Made by a program: the position numbers and the translations under genes. DNA of 64,000 nt. It comes from Massilibacteroides vaginae (GTDB taxonomy: Bacteria; Bacteroidota; Bacteroidia; Bacteroidales; Tannerellaceae). The notes under the pieces were generated by a model. The model ran no database searches and was not told the DNA's origin. It worked only from the letters and a program-made list of their open reading frames with translations. The DNA is taken from NCBI RefSeq assembly GCF_900178525.1, contig NZ_FXDJ01000008.1, positions 501,001 to 565,000 on the forward strand, given 5' to 3'. Within the stretch, counting starts at the first letter, position 1. Each line of letters starts with the position of its first letter. Of the stretch, positions 16,747 through 25,878 are shown one piece after another.

Positions 16747-18033
16747 ATGAAATATAATGTTGACGACAAATTAGGAGTAAGAGATTCGATACTGTATGGG
16801 CTACAGTGGTTTTCGGTTATTTTACCTACACTCATCATTATTTCGGGTGTAGCGTCTGTTCTGCATACCGAATCAATTTCTGCTCAGCTTTTCTATTCGC
16901 AAAAGATATTTATTATTGCGGGTATTGCCCTGATTATCCAAATAATATACGGACACAAACTGCCTGTTTTATCGGGGCCTGCTTCTGTATTACTTATCGG
17001 GATATTGGGCAGTCACGACGCAACGCCCAATGCCATTTACACCGCAATGGCAATTGGCGGTTTATTTGTTGCTTTGCTTTCTTACGGCAAGTTTTTTATT
17101 TTTCTTCAAAAGGTATTTACCACCAGAGTAGTTATTGTGATTCTTTTATTGGTTGCACTTACCATGCAGCCATTGATTATTAAACTTTCAGGAGGAACAA
17201 ACGGACAAACATTTATCAATTTCGTGTTTTCGGCAGCGTTGGCATTGCTGATGGTTTATGCGAATTATCTGTTGAAGGGGGTTTATAAATCGCTGGTTGT
17301 TCTAACCGGACTGTTCGTAGGCAGTTTGCTCTATTTATTGCTAACAGGTATGCCTTCCTTGCCTGAAGTAAACTTTATCGACCTTGGGGTATGGAAGGAG
17401 CATTTACTAATCCGTCCGGAAGTAGACATCCCGACTATTCTGGCTTTTCTCTTCTGCTTTCTGGCACTGACGGTAAACGAATTCGGGGCTATTCAGGCTA
17501 CCGGTCGACTTATAAACGCGGATAATCTGAACGAACGGAGTAAAAAGGGGTTAAGGATCACCGGATTTTCCAATATTTTTTCCGGTTTATTCGGCGTTAT
17601 CGGAATTGTCGATTATTCCATGAGTCCGGGTATAATCTCTGCCACGCACTGTGCCTCACGTTATCCCCTTATCATTACCGGGGTAATTTTAATTATTTGC
17701 GCCTGTATACCTCAATCCTTGTTGATTTTTTCCTGTATACCTGAGGTTGTAATGGGAAGCATATTGCTCTATGTTATGTCGGCACAGCTGTCGTCCGGCT
17801 TTCAGTTGATGCTTGTGGAGAAAGCGATCTTTGATTTTGGAAGTGCCATTACCATTAGCATTCCTATTATGATAGGAACCATTATTTCTTTTGCTCCTGA
17901 AGCTTTTATAGAAAGTATTCCGTCATTACTACGTCCGTTGTTTGGCAACGGGTTCGTAATGGGAACCATTATTGTTCTTGTTTTAGAGCATACGTTAAAC
18001 AGGAAAGATAATAAGCAAAAGATGGAGAACTGA
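16747..18033 (+). CDS. Nucleobase:cation symporter-2 family permease (xanthine/uracil type)
   Basis: The protein, 428 aa from the ATG at 16747, is an inner-membrane permease with about 12-14 hydrophobic helices. It has family features: LYGLQWFSVILPTLIIISG near the N-terminus, VLSGPASVLLIGILGS for helix 3, and NEFGAIQATGRL (about residue 245), where the conserved Glu lies in the substrate site. The QATGRL and SMSPGIISATHCASR segments fit the NCS2 family. Substrate is a purine or pyrimidine base with H+ or Na+; which one is not decided. The gene stands alone, convergent with the UpxY gene. The longer frame from 16693 uses a TTG that overlaps the promoter. Confidence 0.88.
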   Translation: MKYNVDDKLGVRDSILYGLQWFSVILPTLIIISGVASVLHTESISAQLFYSQKIFIIAGIALIIQIIYGHKLPVLSGPASVLLIGILGSHDATPNAIYTAMAIGGLFVALLSYGKFFIFLQKVFTTRVVIVILLLVALTMQPLIIKLSGGTNGQTFINFVFSAALALLMVYANYLLKGVYKSLVVLTGLFVGSLLYLLLTGMPSLPEVNFIDLGVWKEHLLIRPEVDIPTILAFLFCFLALTVNEFGAIQATGRLINADNLNERSKKGLRITGFSNIFSGLFGVIGIVDYSMSPGIISATHCASRYPLIITGVILIICACIPQSLLIFSCIPEVVMGSILLYVMSAQLSSGFQLMLVEKAIFDFGSAITISIPIMIGTIISFAPEAFIESIPSLLRPLFGNGFVMGTIIVLVLEHTLNRKDNKQKMEN

Positions 18034-18050
18034 TGTTTATTTCTACTTAA

Positions 18051-18539
18051 TTATAACCGTTTTACCTTAGCCACATCCGTCAGGTCAACACAAACAGTAG
18101 CACCTAATTGTTCGATGTATAAGAGAAGATGTTTCTTATTGATTTTCTTTATACGACCGGAAACTTGCTTCATCGCTCCACGCAGAATTTCCACTTCTTC
18201 TCCTTCGCATAATTCATGGCAGGCGGCTTCTTCCAGAAATTGTTTTATCGCATCGATTTCTACCTGACGCACTGCTGCCGGCTTTCCATCATAATAAACT
18301 ATCCGAGACACACCATATATATTCAGTAGTCCGAGTAGCTTAGATTCATGGCAGTTTACGAAAACATACGAATTAAAAAGCGGGATTTCAACAATCTTTA
18401 CCCGGTCAGACCAGACACGGGGCGAACGGTGCAGCGGCAACCAATTGTCTACACCTGCTAAGGATAATCTTTCGGCTACTTGTTTTTCCGCACGGGGGGC
18501 CGTATATAAAACGTACCATTGAGGTTTTGAAGTTATCAT
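18051..18539 (-). CDS. UpxY-type NusG-family transcription antiterminator
   Basis: The 162-aa protein has an N-terminal NGN domain (WYVLYTAPRAEKQVAERL at residues 8-25, then PLFNSYVFVNC) and a C-terminal KOW segment (GEEVEILRGAMKQVSGRIKKI). It matches the UpxY/LoaP-like specialised NusG paralogues that in Bacteroides allow transcription through long capsule operons. No polysaccharide gene lies nearby, so here it is an orphan acting in trans or on a distant operon. It converges with the permease and has its own promoter. Confidence 0.88.
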   Translation of the reverse strand: MITSKPQWYVLYTAPRAEKQVAERLSLAGVDNWLPLHRSPRVWSDRVKIVEIPLFNSYVFVNCHESKLLGLLNIYGVSRIVYYDGKPAAVRQVEIDAIKQFLEEAACHELCEGEEVEILRGAMKQVSGRIKKINKKHLLLYIEQLGATVCVDLTDVAKVKRL

Positions 18540-18559
18540 CTTTTAATTGTTTGCGTACA

Positions 18560-18567
18560 CAAATATA
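18560..18567 (-). promoter_or_regulatory. Predicted -7 element for the UpxY gene
   Basis: The minus strand reads TATATTTG (TAnnTTTG) 21 bases upstream of the start codon. Confidence 0.5.
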
Positions 18568-18647
18568 ACGGTTTTTTCGTATAATTGTGGTTGAATAGAT
18601 TTTATCATCACACGTTAACTCATAATACCAGATAAACACAATAAAAA

Positions 18648-19970
18648 ATGAACAGAAGAAATTTTCTCCAAAAATCAGCATTTACTGCTGCCGGAATCGG
18701 GTTAACTCCTCTTTTCGGAGGTTCTTACCAGTCTGTGTTTGGACAGACTGCTCCCAGTAATAAAGTAAAAGTAGCACTCATTGGCTGCCGAAGCATGGGT
18801 TGGAGCAACCTGAATACTTTTCTGGATTATCCGGAAGTAGAGTGCGTTGCGCTTTGCGATATAGACGATGAGTGGTTAAACAAGCGTGCCGGTGATGTAG
18901 AGAAGAAATCAGGCAAGAAAGCACCTAAACTTTACAAAGACTGGAGAAAGGTTATTGACAACAAAGATGTGGATGCCGTTATCATCGGAACCCCCGACCA
19001 TTGGCATTGCCTCCCGTTAATTTATGCCTGTCAGGCAGGAAAAGATGTATACGTTGAAAAACCATTAGCCAATACCATCGAAGAATGCGACCTGATGGTG
19101 AAAGCGGCACGTAAATACAACCGTATAGCTCAGGTAGGTCAATGGCAACGCAGTGATCCGCATTGGGACGAATCCGCTTCTTATCTTCGTGCCGGCAATA
19201 TCGGGCGTATTCGTACGGTTAAGGTTTGGGCTTATCAGGATGGTAAACCCACATTGCCAGTCATAGCAGACGAACCTGTTCCGGCGGGTGTAGACTATGA
19301 TATGTGGTTAGGCCCGGCTCCTAAACGTCCTTTCAACATGTATCGTTTCCATTATAATTTCCGCTTTTTCTGGGATTACGCAGGCGGATTAATGTCTGAC
19401 TGGGGTGTACACTTGCTGGATTACGCACTTGAAGGCATGGGCGCTCCACTACCAACACACACCTTTTCAGGCGGTGGTAAATTCGCTTATCCGAATGACG
19501 CGATGGAAACTCCGGATACATTAATGGCGACTTATGCTTATGATGATTTCAATATTATCTGGGATCATGCCTGCGGTATAAACCACGGACCATTTGACAA
19601 AAAAGAAGGTCTTGCATTTTACGGAGAAAACGGTACACTTGTACTCACACGCGCAGGATGGGAAGTAATCCCTGTCGTTGCCGGCAAAGAAGCCCGTATG
19701 GAAGCTGTTCCGTTCAAGAAAGGAGAAGGTAAAGGTTTATACAATCACGTGGGTAACTTCCTGAGCTGTATAAAGAGTCGCAATCTACCGGCAGGGGATA
19801 TTGAAATAGGTGCCCGGGTAGCAAAAATGTCTCACTTCGCAAACATATCTTCCCGTCTGAAACGAGAAGTTCGTTGGAACGAAGCCACTCGCAGCTTCAT
19901 AAACGACAATGAGGCCAATCAATTGGCAAAAGCACATTACAGAGCTCCCTGGACTCTTCCTGTTTTGTAA
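18648..19970 (+). CDS. Gfo/Idh/MocA family oxidoreductase, Tat-exported
   Basis: The 440-aa protein has a twin-arginine signal (NRRNFLQKSAFTAAG). The Rossmann motif is VALIGCRSMGWSNL, and the NAD(P)-domain EKP motif VYVEKPLANTIEECD is intact, as expected of an active oxidoreductase. The C-terminal alpha/beta domain contains GGLMSDWGVHLLDYAL. Such secreted members often act on sugars or sugar acids in the periplasm. It is monocistronic, and the adjacent genes give no substrate. It differs in sequence from the GH109-like protein at 6694-8094, lacking GHGGMDF. Confidence 0.87.
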   Translation: MNRRNFLQKSAFTAAGIGLTPLFGGSYQSVFGQTAPSNKVKVALIGCRSMGWSNLNTFLDYPEVECVALCDIDDEWLNKRAGDVEKKSGKKAPKLYKDWRKVIDNKDVDAVIIGTPDHWHCLPLIYACQAGKDVYVEKPLANTIEECDLMVKAARKYNRIAQVGQWQRSDPHWDESASYLRAGNIGRIRTVKVWAYQDGKPTLPVIADEPVPAGVDYDMWLGPAPKRPFNMYRFHYNFRFFWDYAGGLMSDWGVHLLDYALEGMGAPLPTHTFSGGGKFAYPNDAMETPDTLMATYAYDDFNIIWDHACGINHGPFDKKEGLAFYGENGTLVLTRAGWEVIPVVAGKEARMEAVPFKKGEGKGLYNHVGNFLSCIKSRNLPAGDIEIGARVAKMSHFANISSRLKREVRWNEATRSFINDNEANQLAKAHYRAPWTLPVL

Positions 19971-19980
19971 TAGGTATCAA

Positions 19981-20022
19981 AAAAAGAACAGCGACACAAA
20001 ATTGTATGTCGCTGTTCTTTTT
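19981..20022. terminator. Bidirectional terminator between the Gfo/Idh/MocA and MscS genes
   Basis: AAAAAGAACAGCGACA (19981-19996) pairs perfectly with TGTCGCTGTTCTTTTT (20007-20022) over a 10-base loop. It serves both converging genes. Confidence 0.88.
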
Positions 20023-20025
20023 TTA

Positions 20026-21894
20026 TTACTCTTCAGAAGTAGTTTCTTCCGTCTTTGGTTGCTTAAATTCTGCCGGAATAAGCAAATCATTACCATCACG
20101 ATTCGCAACAAAACGAGGCGAAAGCAATTCAATTCCGGCTTCATTGCAAACATCCTTTATGTTCTGGTTTAAATCAGAATAGATAACAGCAATCCGATCT
20201 ACATCCCTTATATACGCATTAATCTGATAACAAGGATAATCATCCTGCAACTCCGTATCAAGAACAAATGGCTTAGGACGCGCATGCACGCCGTTGGTAC
20301 GTAATGCCGCTTTGATTAATAAATCATGCACATGACGCCAATTAACATCATAGCCAAAAGAAACGGTTGTATGAATAATCAAGCCGTAATTTCGGGCAGA
20401 CGAGCTATAATTGGTGGTATGCGAAGACATGATAAACGAATTCGGAATGGTTACCACCTCGTTTTTAGGTGTTCGGATACGTGTTACTAAAGGTGTCTTT
20501 TCAATCACGTTTCCGGTTGTTTCATTCAGTTTTATCCTATCCCCTATTTTAAACGGACGCATATACGTTATTACTAATCCGGCAATAATATTACCGATAA
20601 TCGCAGTCGATCCCAAAGAAAGTATTAATCCTACAAAAACAGATATACCCTGAAAAACGCCATCGTCAGCACCGGGTAAATAAGGATAGATCATTGCGAT
20701 CATAAACGCGTAAAGCAAGAAACGGATGATATTATAGGTAGGCATAGCCCAATCAGGATAAAAACCGCCTATTTTAAGCTTTTTGGTTTCAATTTCTTTC
20801 GACACATAAAAAATGCCTTTCACAATATACCTGATGCACAAATAAATAACTATAATAATAAAAAGATTAGGTATATATTCCACGACTGACCTGAATACCA
20901 TTTTTATCGGAGAAAGAAGGTAGCCGAATAATCTTAACGCTAAGCTCTCTGTTTGAGGAAATATCGAAAAGATAATCGGAATACTTATCATCAATTGCAG
21001 TAAAATAACAAAATAGCGAACCAGGTTTGTACAAAAGAGAAGTATCAAACTTTGGCGATGCGTATTTAAAAACTCATAATCCCGGAGCGTTATCGGCTTA
21101 AGTTTGTTTTGTTTTAACCAGATCACCTTACGCTTTAATTTCCGAAACAAGAAATTAGTTAGCCTGAATAGAAAATACTGTGCGATTAACACCAACAGAA
21201 AGAGTGCTACCCGTTTAAGAACCTGCAAAACATTATGTTCTTTACGTAAATCGACAATAACATCCGTTAAGATCGGAATATAATCCTGCGCTAATTCCGC
21301 ATGTGTTTTATTCTGCCAAAGGGCGTCTTGCTCGGTTACACTAAAAACAACCTTCTCTCCCGACATTATGTCTGAGAAATGCTCGGATTCCAAAACATAC
21401 AGCGAGTCCATCTTCAAACTGTAGTTTTTGCCGATTTCAGTAATTACCCTCTCCACATTATTCGCACGTTCAAGCGGGGTTAGTCCTCCACGCTTAACAT
21501 AAATGGAGAATAACGTATCCTTCCCAACAACAACAGAAACACCGGATGTTGATGCACGTAATGAATCGATACGATTACGTTTTATCGCCATTTTCAAGGA
21601 ATCCTCAAGTTGACTTTGGTTTCGTGCTTCTTCAAGAGAGGAAAGTAATAGTATCTCGTTCAACTTCATTTCTTGAAGCTGCAACTCTATCTCTACCAGT
21701 CGCAGAGAATCTTGCTTGTGAATTGAATCGGACGATGATGTTAGCTGTACTGAATCAACCTGATCGAGTGTGGATCCGCTACCTAAAGTGGACTGGATTA
21801 TTTCTCCGGCTTTCTCTATCAGTTGCGCATCTACATTTATTGGTACTGCAATCAAGAACGTTAAAAGCAGTACTAATTGCATAAAACGGCTCAT
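20026..21894 (-). CDS. Mechanosensitive ion channel, MscS family, large
   Basis: The 622-aa protein has a signal peptide (1-23), a long periplasmic region with a coiled-coil-like part (about 50-120), several membrane helices (about 210-450) and the MscS core: GLILSLGSTAIIGNIIAGLVI (pore helix, about residues 424-444), MRPFKIGDRI, then the beta domain VIEKTPLVTRIRTPKNEVVTIPNSFIM and the C-terminal cage. It releases solutes on hypo-osmotic shock. It follows the dipeptidyl peptidase gene by 30 bp on the same strand and may be co-transcribed with it. Confidence 0.92.
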   Translation of the reverse strand: MSRFMQLVLLLTFLIAVPINVDAQLIEKAGEIIQSTLGSGSTLDQVDSVQLTSSSDSIHKQDSLRLVEIELQLQEMKLNEILLLSSLEEARNQSQLEDSLKMAIKRNRIDSLRASTSGVSVVVGKDTLFSIYVKRGGLTPLERANNVERVITEIGKNYSLKMDSLYVLESEHFSDIMSGEKVVFSVTEQDALWQNKTHAELAQDYIPILTDVIVDLRKEHNVLQVLKRVALFLLVLIAQYFLFRLTNFLFRKLKRKVIWLKQNKLKPITLRDYEFLNTHRQSLILLFCTNLVRYFVILLQLMISIPIIFSIFPQTESLALRLFGYLLSPIKMVFRSVVEYIPNLFIIIVIYLCIRYIVKGIFYVSKEIETKKLKIGGFYPDWAMPTYNIIRFLLYAFMIAMIYPYLPGADDGVFQGISVFVGLILSLGSTAIIGNIIAGLVITYMRPFKIGDRIKLNETTGNVIEKTPLVTRIRTPKNEVVTIPNSFIMSSHTTNYSSSARNYGLIIHTTVSFGYDVNWRHVHDLLIKAALRTNGVHARPKPFVLDTELQDDYPCYQINAYIRDVDRIAVIYSDLNQNIKDVCNEAGIELLSPRFVANRDGNDLLIPAEFKQPKTEETTSEE

Positions 21895-21924
21895 ATTTCG
21901 CTGTCAATTAAGATTAAACTTATT

Positions 21925-24165
21925 TTATTTCCCGCCCGAAGATAGGTATTTCCGCCAATAATCCGCCATACTTTTACGTAAATGATAGGTAGTCCCTTCT
22001 CCTTCACTGATACCGTGGCTGCGCATGGGATAAGCTATCTGACTAAATATTTTTTCATGCTTTATTAATTCATTAACGAGAAGTTCGCAATTCTGATAGT
22101 GCACATTGTCATCCCCCGTACCATGAATAAGAAGCAGGTTTCCTTTTAATCCTGCCGCATGACTTATAGGCGAACCTTTGTGATATCCTTCCGGATTATT
22201 TTGCGGTGTATTCATGTAACGTTCCTGATAGATGGTGTCATATAATCTCTGATCGGCAACAAAAGCGATGGCTATACCTGTTTGGAACACTTCGGGATAA
22301 CGAAACATACAGTTCAGCGTTTGGCTGCCTCCACCACTCCATCCTGTTATTCCAATACGGGCAGTATCTATGAATGGGAACTGACTGGCCAGATCTTGCA
22401 CACCTCTTGCCTGATCTTCAGAAGCGAAAGTTCCTACTTCACCATATATGCACTTGCGCCACACTCGTCCACGGGGAGTATTTGCTCCTCTATTTTCGAT
22501 ACTCACTACAATGTAACCAAGGTTAGCCATGTATTGATTCCAAAGATCTCCTCCACCCCATACATCTTGTACTGTGGCTGAAGCCGGCTCACCATAAACT
22601 TCTACAATTACGGGATATTTCTTTGTGGCGTCAAAGTTTTTTGGTTTTATCATCCAGGCATCCAAAAGGAGTTCACCGGAGCGAACTTTCAGGAATTCTT
22701 TAGGCGAAAGACCTAAACTCTTGTATTGCTCTGCGGCAAGCTTATTGTCTTCAATCAAACGTATTGTTTTATGCAGGGGGAAAGAAACCATACTGATCAC
22801 GGAAGGTGTTACCGCATTACTATACGTATGTACAGCCCACTTTCCGGTTGGCGACATATTGTATCTATGTTGTCCGGACTGTTCCAGCGGACTTAATCGC
22901 TTCACCTCTCCTTTTCCGAATAGTTTCGCGCTATACAAATAACGTTGGGTATAATTATCCGGCGACGCGATGAAGTAAACCAATCCCTTATCAATATCAA
23001 GCCCTGTTTGTTGGATAAAGTCGAATTCGCCTGTTGTTATCGGAGTAATTTCTTTTCCATCACGACTTACGCGATATAGATGGCGCCAACCGCTTCGTTC
23101 GCTTTGCCAGGTGAAATAACGATTATCCTTCAGCCAGGTGATATTATCATTCGTTTCCAGCCAAGCGGCATCTGTATCTGTGAAAATATTGGCAGGTATT
23201 TCATTTCCTACTTCAGCGATCCATACTTTATTGGTATTCTGTTCGCGGTTCATCTGTTGGATAAACAGCTCACGACTTTCCGGGATAAACTCCATCCGGG
23301 GGATATAGTTATTGCGGGAATCACCAGGGATAGCAATCCAGGTAGTTTGTCCTCCTGCTACAGGAACGGTTCCAACCCGTACTGCTGAATTTGCTGTTCC
23401 TGCCTTTGGATATGGAAAATGTATTACAGAAGCGTAGATCGAGTCTACATTATTAATAATATCGAACACACCCGTTCCTTCGGTATCGCTTTGCCAGTAA
23501 GCGATGGATGCTCCGTCGGGACTCCAGCGAAAACCATCACGGCAGCCGAATTCTTCCTCGTACACCCAATCAAACGTACCGTTAACGATTGTTTCACTTC
23601 CATCCGAAGTCAATGAGGTTATCTTTCCACTTGCCACATCTTCAACATAGATGTTGTTTTTCGAAACATAAGCAACTTTAGAGGCATCGGGCGAGAACTT
23701 CGCAAACATAAGTGATGATTCAGGCATTCCTTTACCTACTTGCCTTAACATACCGTCGGTCAACGAAAGCACCCAGTAATCTCCCCTTGTATCATAGCGC
23801 CACACACGCTTTGTGTTGTTATAGATCAGTACCTTTGTATTGTCTTCACTCCATATAACACTACGTATGCCTAATTGCTTACCTGTTGTTTTATCCATCA
23901 GCATGGAAGAAGGAATCAGCACTTTACGGGCATTGTTTTTGGCTGTATACGCAACCAATTCCATCCCTCCGGTTTGCGGATTACGCTCCACACAACTGTA
24001 AGACTCGCCGTCTTTCATCCATGTTATACCTCCGAAACCTTTCGTTTCAATCATTTTTCCGGATAGCACTTGTTTAAGGTCAAGTTCGGAATTAGTCTGC
24101 GCAGTTGAATTTGTTCCGATCAGTAGCGCAAGTATCAAACCTACTCCCATTTTTTTCATTAACAT
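21925..24165 (-). CDS. S9 family dipeptidyl peptidase IV-like serine protease
   Basis: The 746-aa exported enzyme has a signal peptide (MKKMGVGLILALLIGTNSTAQ), an N-terminal beta-propeller (DPPIV_N, about 90-450) and a C-terminal alpha/beta hydrolase. The nucleophile lies in GITGWSGGGSQTL (GWSxGG block), the Asp in HGTGDDNVHYQN and the His in MRSHGISEG. The propeller shows the GTFDWVYEEEFGCRDGFRW segment with the double Glu that recognises the free N-terminus of substrates, so dipeptidyl- or tripeptidyl-peptidase activity on Pro/Ala peptides is likely. It lies downstream of a SusCD pair, consistent with peptide use. Confidence 0.92.
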   Translation of the reverse strand: MLMKKMGVGLILALLIGTNSTAQTNSELDLKQVLSGKMIETKGFGGITWMKDGESYSCVERNPQTGGMELVAYTAKNNARKVLIPSSMLMDKTTGKQLGIRSVIWSEDNTKVLIYNNTKRVWRYDTRGDYWVLSLTDGMLRQVGKGMPESSLMFAKFSPDASKVAYVSKNNIYVEDVASGKITSLTSDGSETIVNGTFDWVYEEEFGCRDGFRWSPDGASIAYWQSDTEGTGVFDIINNVDSIYASVIHFPYPKAGTANSAVRVGTVPVAGGQTTWIAIPGDSRNNYIPRMEFIPESRELFIQQMNREQNTNKVWIAEVGNEIPANIFTDTDAAWLETNDNITWLKDNRYFTWQSERSGWRHLYRVSRDGKEITPITTGEFDFIQQTGLDIDKGLVYFIASPDNYTQRYLYSAKLFGKGEVKRLSPLEQSGQHRYNMSPTGKWAVHTYSNAVTPSVISMVSFPLHKTIRLIEDNKLAAEQYKSLGLSPKEFLKVRSGELLLDAWMIKPKNFDATKKYPVIVEVYGEPASATVQDVWGGGDLWNQYMANLGYIVVSIENRGANTPRGRVWRKCIYGEVGTFASEDQARGVQDLASQFPFIDTARIGITGWSGGGSQTLNCMFRYPEVFQTGIAIAFVADQRLYDTIYQERYMNTPQNNPEGYHKGSPISHAAGLKGNLLLIHGTGDDNVHYQNCELLVNELIKHEKIFSQIAYPMRSHGISEGEGTTYHLRKSMADYWRKYLSSGGK

Positions 24166-24207
24166 ATATTCTTGTATCTGTATTTTTCAGTTACCTCATC
24201 TATCATT

Positions 24208-24215
24208 CAAAGATA
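24208..24215 (-). promoter_or_regulatory. Predicted -7 element for the dipeptidyl peptidase gene
   Basis: The minus strand reads TATCTTTG (TAnnTTTG), 42 bases before the start codon. It lies downstream of the terminator that follows the second susD. Confidence 0.5.
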
Positions 24216-24270
24216 ACAAGCCTAAAACATTAACGTGTATAAACACAATAAAAAAATATCCGCCAAAAGA

Positions 24271-24312
24271 AAAAGGGATACCGTACATTAAAGACAGTAT
24301 CCCCCTTTCGTT
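24271..24312 (-). terminator. Terminator after the second susD
   Basis: On the minus strand GGGGGATAC (near 24300) pairs with GTATCCC (near 24277) around a loop, followed by a T-rich run (TTTTTCTTTT). One C of the five-C run is unpaired. Confidence 0.65.
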
Positions 24313-24357
24313 AAGGTCGGTCGTGTGTTTAGATAATATTAGATGATAAAAAAAAAA

Positions 24358-25860
24358 TTAATTAACCCCTGTACGTTTATCCCACCAAAGCTGCTCGCCC
24401 CAAACATAATCTACCACATTGGCAGACGCAGCTTTTAAATAGTCTAAATTGTACAAGTACTGATTATTCGGGTACGGAAAGCGGAACGGCACATCATTGT
24501 GTATGCCATTAAATCCGGAACGCGCACCCGGATACTTCGGAGAAACTCCGTCGGCAGCCTTAGCTGTGTGTATGTAAGTAGGATAGCCGGTTCTGCGGTA
24601 AAGAGACCAGGCTTCAATGTTTTGTTTGAATAATGCCACCCACTGTTCAAAATAAAGACGGGCATACGTTCCATCCCATTTGCCTTTACCGGCCAGATAG
24701 GCCTCTGTGTCAGCGTCTTCAATCTCATTATCAGCCATAGACAAACGAACAGCCTTTTCGTAAGCCTCCGCTGCCGTCATAGGTACATTCCAACCATTCA
24801 GAGCCGCTTCGGCCATGATAAAATAACTTTCACACGCACGATAGAAAGGTGAAAAGCCCGCAGGATCTTCACGATATTTCACGCCTATACGAGATATAGC
24901 CTTACGATTTTCCGGATCGGTTTTCGAACCGTTTTCAAAACCACGGTATTCACCGTCTGATTCTGCCGGTTTTGCTATTACGGCAATACGCGGATCTTCC
25001 ATCATCTTCAGATGATCAATAAAAATATCGGCCATACCGTCATCATCACGGGTTCTGAAATTGTTATAATAGCGTTCAAAATAATCACCTGAACCTTGCC
25101 ACCAGAAATAAGCGTTTTCCTTAGTTTCTGCGATATAGGGATATTTATCCGGATTATTGAATATTTCTTCTATGATAGCCTTGGATTCCGGATATACACC
25201 CGATATACGCATGGCAATACGCAAACGAATGGAATTACAGAATCTTTGCCATTGCTTCACATCTTCATTGAATAAGAAATCGCCTTCTCCAAGATTATCG
25301 TTTCCTAACCCTTCAGCCCAACTATCAGCCACTGATTTCAAATTAGCTAATAAAATCGGATAGATGTCGGCCTGTTTATCATACGAGCTTTTAAAAACAG
25401 AACCTTTGTCTTCAGCGCCTTTGAATGCTTCCGAATAAGGGACGTCTCCAAAACAATTCACCGCCATAAACATCAGGTAATTTTGCATCAGAACAGACAC
25501 ATTGCGGATATTTTTGTTCAGTTCGGCGGCATTCTCTGTTTTGTCCAATATATCTTGCAGTTGAGTGTGCCCCCAATAGCAATGACTCCAACGGTTTCCA
25601 TACGTGTTGTTTGTTGGAATATAACCGCTGTAATCATTTAAATACTGAATAGAAGATACATAACCTGCCCATTGTGCTATATCCAGATCACCACCGAATT
25701 GCTCTCCTGTTCTGCGAAGCACATCTGCAAGTACGTTCGTGTAGGGAACAGATGTAAACGCATCCGGGTCTGTATTGATTTCATCAAAAGAACTGGTACA
25801 TCCCACAGACGAAGCAAACAAAAGGGACGAAACAGCTAATATTTTATATATTTTTTTCAT
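24358..25860 (-). CDS. SusD/RagB family lipoprotein (SusD-like_2 type)
   Basis: The 500-aa lipoprotein has the lipobox SSVGC (Cys21) followed by SSFDEINTDPDAFTSV, the characteristic start of the SusD-like_2 branch. SIRLRIAMRIS and YFIMAEAALNGW match the helical repeat region. It lies 18 bp after the SusC gene, and a terminator follows it. Members of this branch are found with both glycan and peptide systems. The dipeptidyl peptidase downstream makes a peptide substrate plausible but not proven. Confidence 0.92.
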   Translation of the reverse strand: MKKIYKILAVSSLLFASSVGCTSSFDEINTDPDAFTSVPYTNVLADVLRRTGEQFGGDLDIAQWAGYVSSIQYLNDYSGYIPTNNTYGNRWSHCYWGHTQLQDILDKTENAAELNKNIRNVSVLMQNYLMFMAVNCFGDVPYSEAFKGAEDKGSVFKSSYDKQADIYPILLANLKSVADSWAEGLGNDNLGEGDFLFNEDVKQWQRFCNSIRLRIAMRISGVYPESKAIIEEIFNNPDKYPYIAETKENAYFWWQGSGDYFERYYNNFRTRDDDGMADIFIDHLKMMEDPRIAVIAKPAESDGEYRGFENGSKTDPENRKAISRIGVKYREDPAGFSPFYRACESYFIMAEAALNGWNVPMTAAEAYEKAVRLSMADNEIEDADTEAYLAGKGKWDGTYARLYFEQWVALFKQNIEAWSLYRRTGYPTYIHTAKAADGVSPKYPGARSGFNGIHNDVPFRFPYPNNQYLYNLDYLKAASANVVDYVWGEQLWWDKRTGVN

Positions 25861-25878
25861 AACTCAAACAGCTTTTAA

